Made by a program: the position numbers and the translations under genes
Shown here: one piece after another, positions 9,021 to 18,278 of the stretch
Numbering within the stretch: position 1 is the stretch's first letter
How the letters are laid out: every line of letters starts with the position of its first letter
Assembly: GCF_028330985.1 (NCBI RefSeq)
Contig: NZ_JAQMUE010000068.1
Location: forward strand, 1 to 64,000
Direction of reading: 5' to 3'
From: Roseofilum reptotaenium CS-1145
GTDB lineage: Bacteria > Cyanobacteriota > Cyanobacteriia > Cyanobacteriales > Desertifilaceae
DNA length: 64,000 bases
Notes under the pieces: generated by a model
The model's input: only the letters and a program-made list of their open reading frames with translations
Told to the model about the DNA's origin: nothing
The model's database searches: none

Positions 9021-9653
9021 ATGACTGCTGATTTACGACAATATGCTCCCGCAACTCAACGGAACCGAGAACCAATCTTAGAGGTTTTACAACGAGTCTT
9101 ACCCCCGACAGGAACAGTTTTAGAAGTGGCGAGTGGAACCGGCGAACATGCGGTGTTTTTTGCCCCTCATTTACAACCGAGATCTTGGTTGCCTTCAGAA
9201 TTTAATCCGCAGTTACTAGAGAGTATCAAGGCTTGGCAGAAGGTTTATCCTTGTGATTTTTTGTATTCTCCGATTCGTTTAGATTCCCAAAATATACCTT
9301 GGAATTTAGATAGCCATGAAGCAGAAATTACGGCCATAGTTTGTATTAATATGATTCATATTTCTCCTTGGGAAGTGTGCTTAGGATTGATGGCTGGCGC
9401 TGAACAGGTTTTGCCTTCCCAAGGTATTTTATATTTATATGGCCCTTACAAACAAAAGGGAGAACATACGGCTCCCAGTAACGCCAGTTTCGATCAATCT
9501 TTGCGCTTCTCTAATCCTCTTTGGGGGGTGCGAAATTTAGAGGATGTGATTGAGGTTGCCCAAGCTCACGATTTGCACCATTTAGAAACGATAGAAATGC
9601 CAGCGAATAATCTCTCGGTTGTTTTTGAAAAGGGAATAGGGAATAGGGAATAG
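9021..9653 (+). CDS. DUF938 class I methyltransferase
   Basis: A 210-residue soluble protein with the DUF938 pattern: RQYAPATQRNREPILEVL at the N-terminus, the SAM-binding VLEVASGTGEHAVFFAPHL (about 32-50), and the family block ICINMIHISPWEVCLGLMAGA followed by LYLYGPYKQKGEHTAPSNASFD. These proteins are predicted SAM-dependent methyltransferases of unknown substrate. The last residues (KGIGNRE) are encoded by the start of a GGGAATA tandem repeat, so the natural C-terminus may have been altered by repeat expansion. Confidence 0.9.
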   Translation: MTADLRQYAPATQRNREPILEVLQRVLPPTGTVLEVASGTGEHAVFFAPHLQPRSWLPSEFNPQLLESIKAWQKVYPCDFLYSPIRLDSQNIPWNLDSHEAEITAIVCINMIHISPWEVCLGLMAGAEQVLPSQGILYLYGPYKQKGEHTAPSNASFDQSLRFSNPLWGVRNLEDVIEVAQAHDLHHLETIEMPANNLSVVFEKGIGNRE

Positions 9654-9662
9654 GGAATAGGG
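9632..9662. repeat. STRR heptamer GGGAATA, four copies
   Basis: Four head-to-tail GGGAATA units that run into the end of the preceding methyltransferase gene. This is a short tandemly repeated repetitive sequence of the filamentous cyanobacterial type. Confidence 0.85.
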
Positions 9663-9733
9663 TGGGCAGGGGATAGAGTTGTCGAAGTTAAATCAATAGC
9701 TTAAGCTTATTCTCCTGCCCACCCTACGGGTTC

Positions 9734-9782
9734 GTTGTTGCGCTTTAGCGCTAAAATATTCAGAGCGCTAAAGCGCAACAAC
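9734..9782. repeat. Perfect 19-bp inverted repeat (dispersed hairpin family)
   Basis: GTTGTTGCGCTTTAGCGCT, an 11-base loop AAAATATTCAG, then the exact complement. Related hairpins with the same TTGCGCTTTAG / CTAAAGCGCAA arms occur at 23847-23905 and 62118-62169. The latter has nearly the same loop. It lies between convergent genes, so it could also stop transcription from both sides. Confidence 0.85.
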
Positions 9783-9827
9783 AATGGGACTACTGCGGTT
9801 TGGTTGGGTTTCCTTCGTCAACCCAAC

Positions 9828-11378
9828 CTACAAGAAGAGAGCGATCGGAGTGAATCCTAGGGTGAGAAAACAGAGCAGGGGTGCAATCCAATCGCCCCAT
9901 TGGATGTATAGGGTTGTTGTGTTTCTGCGCTCAATGATATCGGTGTGAATTTGATAGGTGTTGCGATTAGAAACCCAGCGAGTTTTACCGTCATTTTCAA
10001 CAATGGCAGAATAGCCGGTATTGGTGGCACGAATGGTGATGCGATCGCTCTCTATGGCTCGCAGAACGTCTTGGGCATGATGTTGCCATTGCATCGCAGC
10101 AGTATAATGGGCATCGTTAGACGCAGTGATGATAAATTCTCCTCCTTGTGCTGCTTGTTGGCGGAAAACCTGGGAAAATGCTGAATCATAACAAATGCCA
10201 ACAATGGCTTGTCCTACGGGGGTTTGCACGACTTGATCGCGGGAACCTCTGACTAAGGTGGCTTCTAGGGGTGAGAGGCGATTAATCAGTTTGCCAAGAA
10301 GGGATTCAAAGGGGATATATTCACCTAAAGGAACGAGTTTAATTTTATCGTATTGACTGATGATTTCACCGGTTCCATCCAGGGTAAAGAGGCTGTTGGT
10401 GAGGCGATCGCCGTTTTTGCCAAATGCACCCACCCACACCGGGGTTCTCCAGTCCTGGATGGCTTTGATTAGAGGAGGATAACCCCGGTTCTGATTTGTC
10501 CACAGAAAGGGTAAGGCGGTTTCAGGAGTGAGAACAATATCAACCCCTTGGGCGGCTAATTTTTGGTATCCTTGGGTATAGCCCGCTAAGGCGTTTTGCC
10601 ATCCCTGGGAATAGAGTTTGATGTCATTGGGAATATTGCCTTGAATGATGCCAACTTTGAAGGTTTCTCCGGGTTGTATAGCTAAGGATTTCTGAGAGAG
10701 AAAATAGCCGGTTGCATGGGTGGAAAACAGCAGGATTAATGCCAAAATTAGGGTTGACTTTTTCTGATTTTTATGATAGATTATACTAAAAATAAATTCT
10801 GCCACTAAGCCATTGACAGCGACTAAAGCGGCTGTAATGGTATTTGGCCCGGACAGTTGCCCTAGGTGCAAAATAGCTACATTAAATGGACTTTGAGTAT
10901 AGGAGAGGGAACTCCACCACAGGTCAGAATAGCTCCAAATGCCTTCTAGAAGACACCACAAAGTCGTTCCCAATAAAACCGTATACGCGCTGCTTTTTTC
11001 GTGGGTAAAATGAGCGAAAAGTATTGCCCACAGGGTCACTAGAGTGCTTCCCCAGAGGGTAATGAAGATCCAGACACTGAGGGCGATCGCCAAACTCGCT
11101 AACCAGGGAACCCCTAACCACGTCATGGGGTGAATTCCCGTAATCCAAAATAGGGCTACCCCATGAAATCCAATTCCCCAAACCAGAGCATAGCTCAGGG
11201 TACGTTTCCAGGAATCAGAGCGCCGAACTGATACCCAGAGCGGGATCAGGGCAATCCAAGCTAAAGGCCAAGCGTTAATTGGAGCAGTCGTTATTCCCAT
11301 GAGCAACCCTCCCAGTAGGGAGAGTGCCAAACTGCCTAAGTTCTCACGGATACCAAAATGTTGTTTAGATTGAAGCAT
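9828..11378 (-). CDS. lnt: Apolipoprotein N-acyltransferase
   Basis: Transfers an acyl chain from phospholipid to the N-terminal Cys of lipoproteins, the last step of lipoprotein maturation in the inner membrane. The 516-residue protein has about six N-terminal membrane helices (residues 12-220), a periplasmic nitrilase-fold domain and a C-terminal helix. The catalytic triad is visible: Glu286 in LTPETALP, Lys345 in YDKIKLVPLGEY and Cys396 in GICYDSAF. The spacing Lys-Cys (51) matches the E. coli enzyme (52). It is monocistronic. This window encodes at least two lipoproteins that would be substrates (the PhnD-like protein and the agmatine deiminase). Confidence 0.95.
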   Translation of the reverse strand: MLQSKQHFGIRENLGSLALSLLGGLLMGITTAPINAWPLAWIALIPLWVSVRRSDSWKRTLSYALVWGIGFHGVALFWITGIHPMTWLGVPWLASLAIALSVWIFITLWGSTLVTLWAILFAHFTHEKSSAYTVLLGTTLWCLLEGIWSYSDLWWSSLSYTQSPFNVAILHLGQLSGPNTITAALVAVNGLVAEFIFSIIYHKNQKKSTLILALILLFSTHATGYFLSQKSLAIQPGETFKVGIIQGNIPNDIKLYSQGWQNALAGYTQGYQKLAAQGVDIVLTPETALPFLWTNQNRGYPPLIKAIQDWRTPVWVGAFGKNGDRLTNSLFTLDGTGEIISQYDKIKLVPLGEYIPFESLLGKLINRLSPLEATLVRGSRDQVVQTPVGQAIVGICYDSAFSQVFRQQAAQGGEFIITASNDAHYTAAMQWQHHAQDVLRAIESDRITIRATNTGYSAIVENDGKTRWVSNRNTYQIHTDIIERRNTTTLYIQWGDWIAPLLCFLTLGFTPIALFL

Positions 11379-11490
11379 TGGGTGGGCAAAGCGTTATCCT
11401 CATTCTATAGCAAGTAAGTTAGAGAACAGATTGGCGATCGCCTAAAATAGATGAGTCTCTAGCCAATTTCCATGATATCAAGAGGTCAAT

Positions 11491-12105
11491 ATGGTACAGA
11501 CACCAGCCGTACCGGAAACGGAAACCCTATTACTGGAGTTACCCAAAACTCTTAAGCTTTATGTTACCCAAGAACAGTTTGAAATCCTAGCAGCCAGTAA
11601 CCGAGAATTACACCTAGAAAGAACAGCAACAGGAGAGTTAATCGTGAATCCACCAACCGGTTGGGAAACTGGAGAACAAAATAGCAGTATTTCTGGCGAG
11701 TTGTATGTATGGTGGCGTAATGCAGGCGAACCCGGGAAAGTCTTTGACTCCTCTACTGGATTTATTTTACCCAATAGTGCAAATCTCTCTCCTGATGCAT
11801 CTTGGGTAAGTCAAGAGCGTTGGGATGCACTGAATGAGGAACAAAAGAGAATGTTTGCTAATATTTGTCCTGATTTTGTGGTGGAATTAAGATCGCACTC
11901 GGATACAATGAAGTCTCTGCGAGAGAAAATGCAAGAGTATATGGACAATGGAGCCAGATTAGGTTGGCTAATCAATCCAAAAACCAGAAAAGTGGAAGTG
12001 TATCGAGTGGGTTTAGATGTAGAAATATTGTCAAACCCAACTGAATTATCGGGTGAGACAGTTTTACCGGGTTTCGTTTTAGAGTTGCGTCGGGTTTGGG
12101 GTTAG
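11491..12105 (+). CDS. Uma2-family putative endonuclease
   Basis: 204 residues of the Uma2 (DUF820) family, a PD-(D/E)XK nuclease fold amplified in cyanobacterial genomes. The core elements are NLSPDASWVSQERWD, FVVELRSHSD and LREKMQEYMDNGARLGWLINPKTRKVEVYR, which supply the acidic and Lys positions. The biological role is unknown. It is a close cousin of the copies at 35793 and 47326 (same LGWLINP segment). A HicB remnant follows immediately. Confidence 0.88.
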   Translation: MVQTPAVPETETLLLELPKTLKLYVTQEQFEILAASNRELHLERTATGELIVNPPTGWETGEQNSSISGELYVWWRNAGEPGKVFDSSTGFILPNSANLSPDASWVSQERWDALNEEQKRMFANICPDFVVELRSHSDTMKSLREKMQEYMDNGARLGWLINPKTRKVEVYRVGLDVEILSNPTELSGETVLPGFVLELRRVWG

Positions 12106-12108
12106 GGC

Positions 12109-12252
12109 GATCGCAAATATGCTCTAACCCATGGCAAAACTTATGAAGAAGCCCTGCAAAAGGCGAAGGAAATGTTAGAAGACTTAATTAATAGTTACCA
12201 TCAGGAGGATAAACCTCTACCCCCTCGACAAGTTCTCAAACTTGCCAGTTAG
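12109..12252 (+). pseudogene. HicB-type antitoxin remnant
   Basis: The frame reads DRKYALTHGKTYEEALQKAKEM and continues through a DLINSY segment to LKLAS and a TAG stop. This is the C-terminal half of a HicB-like antitoxin (the 'G.T.EEAL.NA.EAI' helix). The N-terminal strand region is missing and there is no start codon; the stop codon of the preceding Uma2 gene lies only 3 bp away. No HicA toxin is adjacent. It looks like a decayed module into which, or next to which, the Uma2 gene was placed. Confidence 0.7.
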
Positions 12253-12369
12253 AGTGGGTTATAAAAATCTCTCAAAAATTTTGACTATTCTAAAAGTTGT
12301 ACTTGGGTTGTCAAAGTCAGAAAAAAAAGCTGCAATATGTAGTATCCGTTCGTTAATTGAATTTGAATC

Positions 12370-12768
12370 ATGCATGACTTTCCTTCCTTCAAAGATCAGC
12401 CTAATGTAAACTATAATTCTATGTTAGAAGAGATGAGAAAATCTGGTGAAGAGCGAGCTGGCTATGCTAATGTAATGTTCAAATATCTTCTTGAAGAAAT
12501 TCAGGAATTTGAGTCTGATTTGCAAGCTGATGAAGAGATAGCTGTTTATTTAGCTTCGTTTGCTGGTGGTATGCCTATTCGTATTGAATCGATCAATTAT
12601 CGAGACCCCTATTACATAGTTTTATCAGGAACTACTGAAGAAGGTCAAAAGGTACGGCTAGTACAGCACGTAACGCAGATTAGTATATTGTTTATGCCAA
12701 TAAAAGTGTCATCAGAGGACAACAGAAAACCAAGACGAATTGGATTTATGGCAGGTGCAGATATGTAG
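12370..12768 (+). CDS. Hypothetical protein, possibly DUF6173-like
   Basis: 132 residues with an acidic helical N-half (MLEEMRKSGEERAGYANVMF) and a C-half of strands (VYLASFAGGMPIRIESINY, YYIVLSGTTEEGQKVRLVQH, TQISILFMPIK) ending in PRRIGFMAGA. The pattern 'gene..QL.QHV.QIS.L........RRIGF' recalls DUF6173 proteins as I remember them, but I cannot confirm it. There is no signal peptide or membrane helix. It stands alone, with no strong ribosome binding site. Confidence 0.65.
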   Translation: MHDFPSFKDQPNVNYNSMLEEMRKSGEERAGYANVMFKYLLEEIQEFESDLQADEEIAVYLASFAGGMPIRIESINYRDPYYIVLSGTTEEGQKVRLVQHVTQISILFMPIKVSSEDNRKPRRIGFMAGADM

Positions 12769-12800
12769 AAGAATAACGCATTCTAAAATTACATCTGTAC

Positions 12801-13178
12801 CTACCAACCGATTACATTCAAAGGGTTCACTTTAGTAAACTCTCGATCCGCAGTCACTAAGCTTGCTGAATGATGTATTGCCATAGCTGCGATCGCCGCA
12901 TCCGGTAATTTCAGTCGGTAGAGTTGGCGAATTTTGACAATTTCTGCGATTAATCCAGTATCCTTGCTACTCAAACCCACAATATTGACTCGCTGTAGAA
13001 ACTGATGAAAAAGCTGGCGATCGCGTTCCGTTAACCCAGAAAAAACCAGGAATTTAATCTGGCTAACGATCGAGATCCCAATCCAGCTTGCATTTTGGAG
13101 TAATTGAATCAGTTGAGGATTTCCCTGTAACAGAGTAATAATGGCATTCGTATCCAACAGATAGCGATTACCATTCAT
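12801..13178 (-). CDS. PIN-domain toxin (VapC type)
   Basis: A 125-residue PIN ribonuclease. The motif YLLDTNAIITLLQG supplies the first Asp, and LKLPDAAIAAMAIHHSASLVTADREF supplies the later acidic residues (PDA, TADREF). VapC proteins cleave RNA when freed from their antitoxin. The start overlaps the end of the upstream antitoxin gene by 11 bp, the usual operon layout of such pairs. Confidence 0.9.
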   Translation of the reverse strand: MNGNRYLLDTNAIITLLQGNPQLIQLLQNASWIGISIVSQIKFLVFSGLTERDRQLFHQFLQRVNIVGLSSKDTGLIAEIVKIRQLYRLKLPDAAIAAMAIHHSASLVTADREFTKVNPLNVIGW

Positions 13179-13374
13179 CTCGTAACATCCGTTGTATGGC
13201 TACTGCATCTCCTTGCCAAGTCAACTGTCCTGCTAGATCGGAAAAATCATAAGTTTGGCCAGTTAATGGGGGCAAGTTTTGCTGTTGATTGAGAGTTTTA
13301 AAGGTGTCTATCATTAGGGAAATTTGTTGGATTTGTTGGGGGGTGAGTCCAGTCAGATCGAGGGTTTGAGTCAT
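13168..13374 (-). CDS. Antitoxin of the PIN pair
   Basis: A 68-residue protein beginning MTQTLDLTGLTPQQIQQISLMI, with a helix resembling a cyanobacterial VapB-type antitoxin and a C-terminal toxin-binding tail. It is clearly paralogous to the antitoxin at 26335-26541 (MTQTIDITGLTPGQIEQ), although their partner toxins differ more. It lies upstream of and overlaps its toxin gene. Confidence 0.8.
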   Translation of the reverse strand: MTQTLDLTGLTPQQIQQISLMIDTFKTLNQQQNLPPLTGQTYDFSDLAGQLTWQGDAVAIQRMLRDEW

Positions 13375-13455
13375 AATTTAGGATACGGACTAGAGAGTTT
13401 GCTGATATTTTACCTCAAAGCGAATTTTCAGTAATGGTATGAATGAACTTAACCC

Positions 13456-13506
13456 AGAAACCGGGTTTCTTGTTTCTCCTCAACTTTGGTAGGAAACCCG
13501 GTTTCT
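13456..13506 (-). terminator. Inverted AGAAACCGGGTTTCT repeat after gyrA
   Basis: Two near-identical arms, AGAAACCGGGTTTCT at 13456-13470 and its complement at 13493-13506, form a long hairpin about 10 bp beyond the gyrA stop and between gyrA and the antitoxin gene. A likely transcription terminator; the motif is a common cyanobacterial repeat. Confidence 0.6.
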
Positions 13507-13516
13507 TTGCATCCCA

Positions 13517-16135
13517 TTATTCGGCTAAGGGTTCGGGGGTCTCTGTTTCAGTGGTTAACTCTACCTCTGGCTCCCCGTCCGTCGTTTCTTCCCCTTGGGT
13601 AGGAACTAGGGCAACTGCGGCAATGGTATCGTCCTTATCTAACCGTTGCACTAATACGCCAGTTGCACCACGGGATTGTACGGAAATGGCGTTAGTAGAT
13701 TGGCGAATAATAATGCCACGGGAGGTGACCATCATTAACTCGTCGTCAGGGTGAACGATGCGCAGAGCGGCTAACTCATCGTTAGCTTTATGGGATTTAA
13801 ACTTAGTGGCAATGATTCCTTTTCCAGAGCGGTTTTGCAGTCGGAATTGGTTGACGGGAACTCGCTTGCCATAACCTCTAGTGGTGACGACTAATACCCA
13901 AGGGCCGAGGGTGGATGTGGTCTCGATGTCTTCAGTTTCTGGCGTATCATTAACCTCTTCTTCTTCCGCCTGATCGACCATTAGCTCGCTAAGTACGTTA
14001 CCCGGAAGGATATCCATGCTAATCAAACTATCGCCGTCAACGAGTTTCATTGCTCTTACCCCGCGTGCGCTTCGACCGAGGGGACGAACTTGATCGGTGT
14101 TGGTTCTAAAATGAATGGCTTTCCCCTGGGATGAGGCAATAATAATACTGTCTTCTTCCGTCGCTCGTCTCACCCAACGCAACTGATCGCCTTCTGCTAG
14201 GGAAATGGCAATTAACCCATTGGTGCGAATATTACTGAAGGCATCAAGGGCTGTGCGTTTAATGTAGCCTTTCTGGGTGAGCATGACCAAGTATTCATGG
14301 TCGCTAAATTCCGACACGGGGATAATGGAGGTGATTTTCTCATCCATGGGAATGGGCAACATTTGCACCATGGGTGTGCCTTTGGCGTTGCGGGAGCTGC
14401 TGGGAATTTGATAGGCGAGGAGACGATAGACAACACCGCGATCGCTGAAAAACAGCAGACTATCATGATCGCAGCAGGTCAAGAAATGGTCAATGCCATC
14501 ATCTTCTTTCATTTTCGCGCCCGACTTACCGCGTGTTGCCCGACTTTGGGCATCAAAGGTATCGACAGGCATCCGCTTAATATAGCCCTGTTCCGTAATT
14601 AAGATCACTGCTTTTTCATTGGCGATCAAGTCCATATCGACGAGATCCCCTTCGGCTTTTTCGATCTCGGTGCGGCGCGGGGTGGCAAATTTTTGCTTGA
14701 GTTCAGCACATTCTGCCTTAATCATCTCTAGGATGCGATTGCGGTTGGCGAGAATGTCTTTTAAGTCGGCAATGCGCCGTTGCAGTTCTTCATGTTCTTG
14801 ACGGATTTTTTCGGCTTCTAGGGCAGTTAGGCGGCGCAGTTGCATTTGCAGAATGGCATCGGCTTGCAGTTCGGAGAGGGAATAGCGCTCTATTAATTCT
14901 GCTTTAGCGGTTGGAGTATCGGCAGCATGGCGAATGAGTTCGATAATTTCATCCAGGTATTGCATGGCAATCAGCAGGCCCTGCAACAGGTGGTCTCGCT
15001 CTTCGGCTTTGCGGAGTTCGTATTGGGTGCGCCGGGTGATGGTTTCGACTCTAAATTCTAGGAAGACGCTGAGGAAGTGTTTAATCGAGAGCAGTTGGGG
15101 GTCATTGTTGACGAGTGCCAACATATTGGCCCCAAAGTTGGTTTGCAGGGGAGTTTGTTTGTAGAGGTTGTTGAGAACAACTCTAGGATAGGCATCGCGA
15201 CGCAGTTCGACGACGATCCGCATTCCATCGCGATCGCTCTCATCGCGAATATCAGCAATGCCTTCAATCCGTTTATCATTCACCAGTTCGGCGATCCGCT
15301 CAATGAGGGCAGCCTTATTCACCTGGTAGGGCAATTGGGTAACAATAATCGCATCCCGTGAAGGGCGACCCCGATGTTCAATGGTTTCAATGTCAGCGAT
15401 GCCCCGCATGGTAATCGATCCGCGACCGAGGGTATAGGCTTCCTGAATACCAGAGGTTCCCAGAATTTTGCCCCCCGTGGGGAAGTCGGGGCCGGGAATA
15501 TACCGCATGAGCGCAGTATCGGTTAAATCCGGATCGTCGATCAGGGCAACTAAGCCATCAATCAGTTCTCCCAGGTTATGGGGAGGAATATTCGTCGCCA
15601 TGCCGACTGCAATACCGGCTGAACCATTGAGGAGCAGTTGGGGAACCCGTGCGGGGAGGACGATGGGTTCTTGTTGCGAGCCATCGAAGTTATCGATAAA
15701 GTCAACGGTTTCTGATTCAATGTCTTGCAGCATGGCTTCTGTAGAAATCGCCTGCAAGCGACATTCCGTATACCGCATGGCTGCTGGGGGATCGTTGTCT
15801 ACGGAGCCGAAGTTACCATGACCGTTAATGAGGGGCGATCGCATGGAAAAGTCTTGCGCCATCCGCACCAGAGCATCATAAACCGCCGTATCGCCATGGG
15901 GATGATATTTACCGAGGACTTCGCCGACGACACGGGCGCATTTCCGGAAGGGGCGATCGGGGGTTAAACCCAGTTCGTGCATGGCGTATAAAATGCGGCG
16001 GTGAACGGGTTTGAGTCCATCTCTGGCATCGGGAAGCGCTCGACCTACAATCACGCTCATGGCGTATTCTAGGTATGACCGGGACATCTCATTTCTCAAG
16101 TCCGTGGGCACGATCCGATCTAGGGGGATACTCAT
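13517..16135 (-). CDS. gyrA: DNA gyrase subunit A
   Basis: The breakage-reunion subunit of gyrase, which introduces negative supercoils together with GyrB. The 872-residue protein starts at [17 protein letters not shown] (ATG 16135). A longer frame to 16219 adds 28 residues with no family resemblance. The catalytic Tyr122 lies in [10 protein letters not shown]. The quinolone region reads [17 protein letters not shown], with Thr where E. coli has Ser83. The C-terminal half carries the beta-pinwheel repeats ([53 protein letters not shown]). The C-terminus is an acidic Glu/Thr tail. The gene is monocistronic, divergent from rplU. Confidence 0.96.
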   Translation of the reverse strand: MSIPLDRIVPTDLRNEMSRSYLEYAMSVIVGRALPDARDGLKPVHRRILYAMHELGLTPDRPFRKCARVVGEVLGKYHPHGDTAVYDALVRMAQDFSMRSPLINGHGNFGSVDNDPPAAMRYTECRLQAISTEAMLQDIESETVDFIDNFDGSQQEPIVLPARVPQLLLNGSAGIAVGMATNIPPHNLGELIDGLVALIDDPDLTDTALMRYIPGPDFPTGGKILGTSGIQEAYTLGRGSITMRGIADIETIEHRGRPSRDAIIVTQLPYQVNKAALIERIAELVNDKRIEGIADIRDESDRDGMRIVVELRRDAYPRVVLNNLYKQTPLQTNFGANMLALVNNDPQLLSIKHFLSVFLEFRVETITRRTQYELRKAEERDHLLQGLLIAMQYLDEIIELIRHAADTPTAKAELIERYSLSELQADAILQMQLRRLTALEAEKIRQEHEELQRRIADLKDILANRNRILEMIKAECAELKQKFATPRRTEIEKAEGDLVDMDLIANEKAVILITEQGYIKRMPVDTFDAQSRATRGKSGAKMKEDDGIDHFLTCCDHDSLLFFSDRGVVYRLLAYQIPSSSRNAKGTPMVQMLPIPMDEKITSIIPVSEFSDHEYLVMLTQKGYIKRTALDAFSNIRTNGLIAISLAEGDQLRWVRRATEEDSIIIASSQGKAIHFRTNTDQVRPLGRSARGVRAMKLVDGDSLISMDILPGNVLSELMVDQAEEEEVNDTPETEDIETTSTLGPWVLVVTTRGYGKRVPVNQFRLQNRSGKGIIATKFKSHKANDELAALRIVHPDDELMMVTSRGIIIRQSTNAISVQSRGATGVLVQRLDKDDTIAAVALVPTQGEETTDGEPEVELTTETETPEPLAE

Positions 16136-16423
16136 ACGGGGCAAAGCTCCATGCAGAAAACAATTCAGAAACCACGACACTTGGTATCCCCCCCCAAGTA
16201 TTGGGTTTGAGCCTACCAAGTTGTGAGTGTTTACTTATCAAATTTTAACATATTTTCAGATTCAAGCCCTACTCTAGGAAGACCACTAAAATTGACAAAA
16301 CAGAAATTGAAGTGCAACAATAGTGGATTGTCTGCTTAATCCCTGCTCGGATCAGGTAAGACCATATCTAAATGCTGGCGATCGCCAGCTACCTGTACGG
16401 CAACCCCAAGGAACCAATATCCT

Positions 16424-16792
16424 ATGAGTTATGCAATTATTGAAACGGGTGGTAAACAACTGAGAGTTGAACCCGGTCGCTTTTATGACATTGAACTGCT
16501 GGCGGTAGAACCGGAACAAACGGTTTCCATTGACAAAGTGTTTTATATCCAGCATGGCGACGATATGCATGTTGGTCAGCCTCTGGTGAGTGGCGCGACG
16601 GTGGAAGGAACGGTAATGCGGCATTTTCGCGATCGCAAGGTTTTAGTCTATAAAATGAAACCGAAAAAGAAAACGCGCAAAAAACGCGGACATCGCCAAG
16701 AACGCACTCGGTTGATGATCAATTCCATTAACGTTAATGGAGAAGTGTTAGCCTCAACTCCAGCCCCTGCTGAAGCCTCTGACGAAGCTTAA
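16424..16792 (+). CDS. rplU: 50S ribosomal protein L21
   Basis: 122 residues starting [18 protein letters not shown], the canonical L21 opening, with [17 protein letters not shown], the rRNA-binding basic stretch, near residue 90. A short Ala/Glu-rich extension ([13 protein letters not shown]) lengthens it beyond the approximately 103 residues of E. coli L21, as is usual in cyanobacteria. It is followed 55 bp later by rpmA, the standard operon partner. Confidence 0.97.
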   Translation: MSYAIIETGGKQLRVEPGRFYDIELLAVEPEQTVSIDKVFYIQHGDDMHVGQPLVSGATVEGTVMRHFRDRKVLVYKMKPKKKTRKKRGHRQERTRLMINSINVNGEVLASTPAPAEASDEA

Positions 16793-16847
16793 TTGCAGTA
16801 AAGTTTGTAAACTAGATATACAGTAGATAATCGATCTCAAAACTCCT

Positions 16848-17114
16848 ATGGCACATAAGAAAGGAACCGGAAGTACGCGCAACGGCCGCGACTCGAACGC
16901 CCAGCGCTTGGGTGTAAAACGTTATGGTGGAGAAAATGTCCTCGCAGGTAATATTCTCGTCCGTCAAAGAGGAACTACTTTCCATGCGGGTAAAAATGTT
17001 GGTGTAGGTCGCGATTACACTTTGTTTTCTCTGATTGATGGTATCGTTACGTTTGAGCGTAATGGTAGATATCGTAAAAAAGTGAGTGTTTATCCCGCTG
17101 AAGCGACTTCGTAA
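16848..17114 (+). CDS. rpmA: 50S ribosomal protein L27
   Basis: 88 residues, beginning [20 protein letters not shown], the conserved N-terminus that reaches the peptidyl-transferase centre, followed by [20 protein letters not shown] and [20 protein letters not shown]. No Firmicutes-type cleavable prefix is present. It is in an operon with rplU. Confidence 0.97.
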   Translation: MAHKKGTGSTRNGRDSNAQRLGVKRYGGENVLAGNILVRQRGTTFHAGKNVGVGRDYTLFSLIDGIVTFERNGRYRKKVSVYPAEATS

Positions 17115-17159
17115 ATATAGCGCTACACCCTGGTAATGGGTAATGGCAACAGCAGTTTA

Positions 17160-17203
17160 GACCAGACAAGGGGCTTAAGCCCCTTGTTACAGTAGCTGGT
17201 CGG
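17160..17203. repeat. Palindromic hairpin ACAAGGGGCTTAAGCCCCTTGT
   Basis: A nearly uninterrupted palindrome inside a GACCAG...CTGGTC outer pair, between convergent genes. A variant (CAAGGGTCTTAAGCCCCTTG) is found at 21344-21366. Dispersed repeat and possible bidirectional terminator after rpmA. Confidence 0.65.
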
Positions 17204-17258
17204 GTGAGCAGGAGAAAGGGGCGATACGATGGAACTTCTAGTGCGAAACCCTGCCCAC

Positions 17259-18170
17259 CTACAGGTTAAACAATGTATAAGATATTACTTTAAGAATTAC
17301 CATGTTAGTTCCCACGACAGAATTGCGGGCTAATAAATGACCGTCGAGATCGAGGATTTCTAAACGGCTAAAATCGAGTTTTCGCGATCGCCGCAACATA
17401 TCGTTAGCCAGCCGTTTTTGTTGCTCTAAGGGTAGATCGTACCAGCGCCGATCGACTTTTAGCACTAAGAGACTATTCAAGAAATCGGCTTGCAGAGAAT
17501 CAATTAAGCCCTCTTCATATTTTTCGGTTAAGCGATTGACTTGCTCTTGAATGGTGACAATTAACCGTTGTTCGGGTGTGAGAACGGGAGGTGGGGGTGG
17601 CGTAATTTCGACGGGAACGGGTTCGCTCATGTCTTCCTCTTCCTCTTCTTCTTGCTCAACGGGTTCTTCTATTTCTGTAATTTCAGGGAGTTCCGGTTCT
17701 TGAGTGACTTCTTCTATCGGTTCTGGAATCTCTTCTTCTGGGATCTCTTCAGGGATAGGTTCAGGTAAGATCTCCTCTGGAGGTGCTTCGGGTTCTGATT
17801 CGATCTCTGGGACTTCAACAGTTTCTGTCGGTTTAGGGGTTTCGGGGAGTTGCGCGACTTCTGGGGGACGACTGGGAATAAGGGAAACGGAGATCGCCAG
17901 AGAGAGGGCAAGAATTGCACCCAAAGCTAAACTGAGGTCAAAATCATTGATATTCCGATTCCAGGGAGTAGGTAGCCATCCGCGCACCCAGGTTAAAAAC
18001 TGATTCCACACGCGAAAAATAGGGCGCTGGCGAGCGGAAAGGGGAGAGGTTTCTAGGCGATCGGCGATCGCCTGTAAACGGATAATCAGCGATCGTAATA
18101 TCTTCAGCGTTTGCCGTTTCACCCAAGAGGGACTCTCTGCTGGTGGACGCTTAGAAGGTTGCCGTGCCAT
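17259..18170 (-). CDS. Single-pass protein with Pro/Glu-rich linker
   Basis: 303 residues. Residues 1-75 are basic and helical, a membrane helix (LSLALGAILALSLAISVSLI) lies at about 79-98, and a strongly acidic Pro/Glu linker (PEPIPEEIPEEE type) spans about 100-200. A globular end begins at about 205 (TPEQRLIVTIQEQVNRLTEKYEEGL, DRRWYDLPLEQQKRLANDML). The linker resembles TonB-type periplasm-spanning rods, but no TonB C-terminal domain is seen. The C-half may be a small periplasmic or cytosolic domain known only in cyanobacteria. Function not recognised. Confidence 0.8.
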   Translation of the reverse strand: MARQPSKRPPAESPSWVKRQTLKILRSLIIRLQAIADRLETSPLSARQRPIFRVWNQFLTWVRGWLPTPWNRNINDFDLSLALGAILALSLAISVSLIPSRPPEVAQLPETPKPTETVEVPEIESEPEAPPEEILPEPIPEEIPEEEIPEPIEEVTQEPELPEITEIEEPVEQEEEEEEDMSEPVPVEITPPPPPVLTPEQRLIVTIQEQVNRLTEKYEEGLIDSLQADFLNSLLVLKVDRRWYDLPLEQQKRLANDMLRRSRKLDFSRLEILDLDGHLLARNSVVGTNMVILKVISYTLFNL

Positions 18171-18278
18171 AATTCCCCTGCATGAAGACCAATGCCTTAA
18201 TTTAGCATTGTGCGAACAATTAAAAAATAAAAAAACGCTATAATACGAAACAAATTAAATTTCACCTCCCTTATCAGA

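Noticed and set aside
13517-16219. A longer gyrA start at 16219 giving 900 residues
   Set aside because: The extra 28 residues include no GyrA-like sequence, while [17 protein letters not shown] at 16135 matches the family N-terminus.
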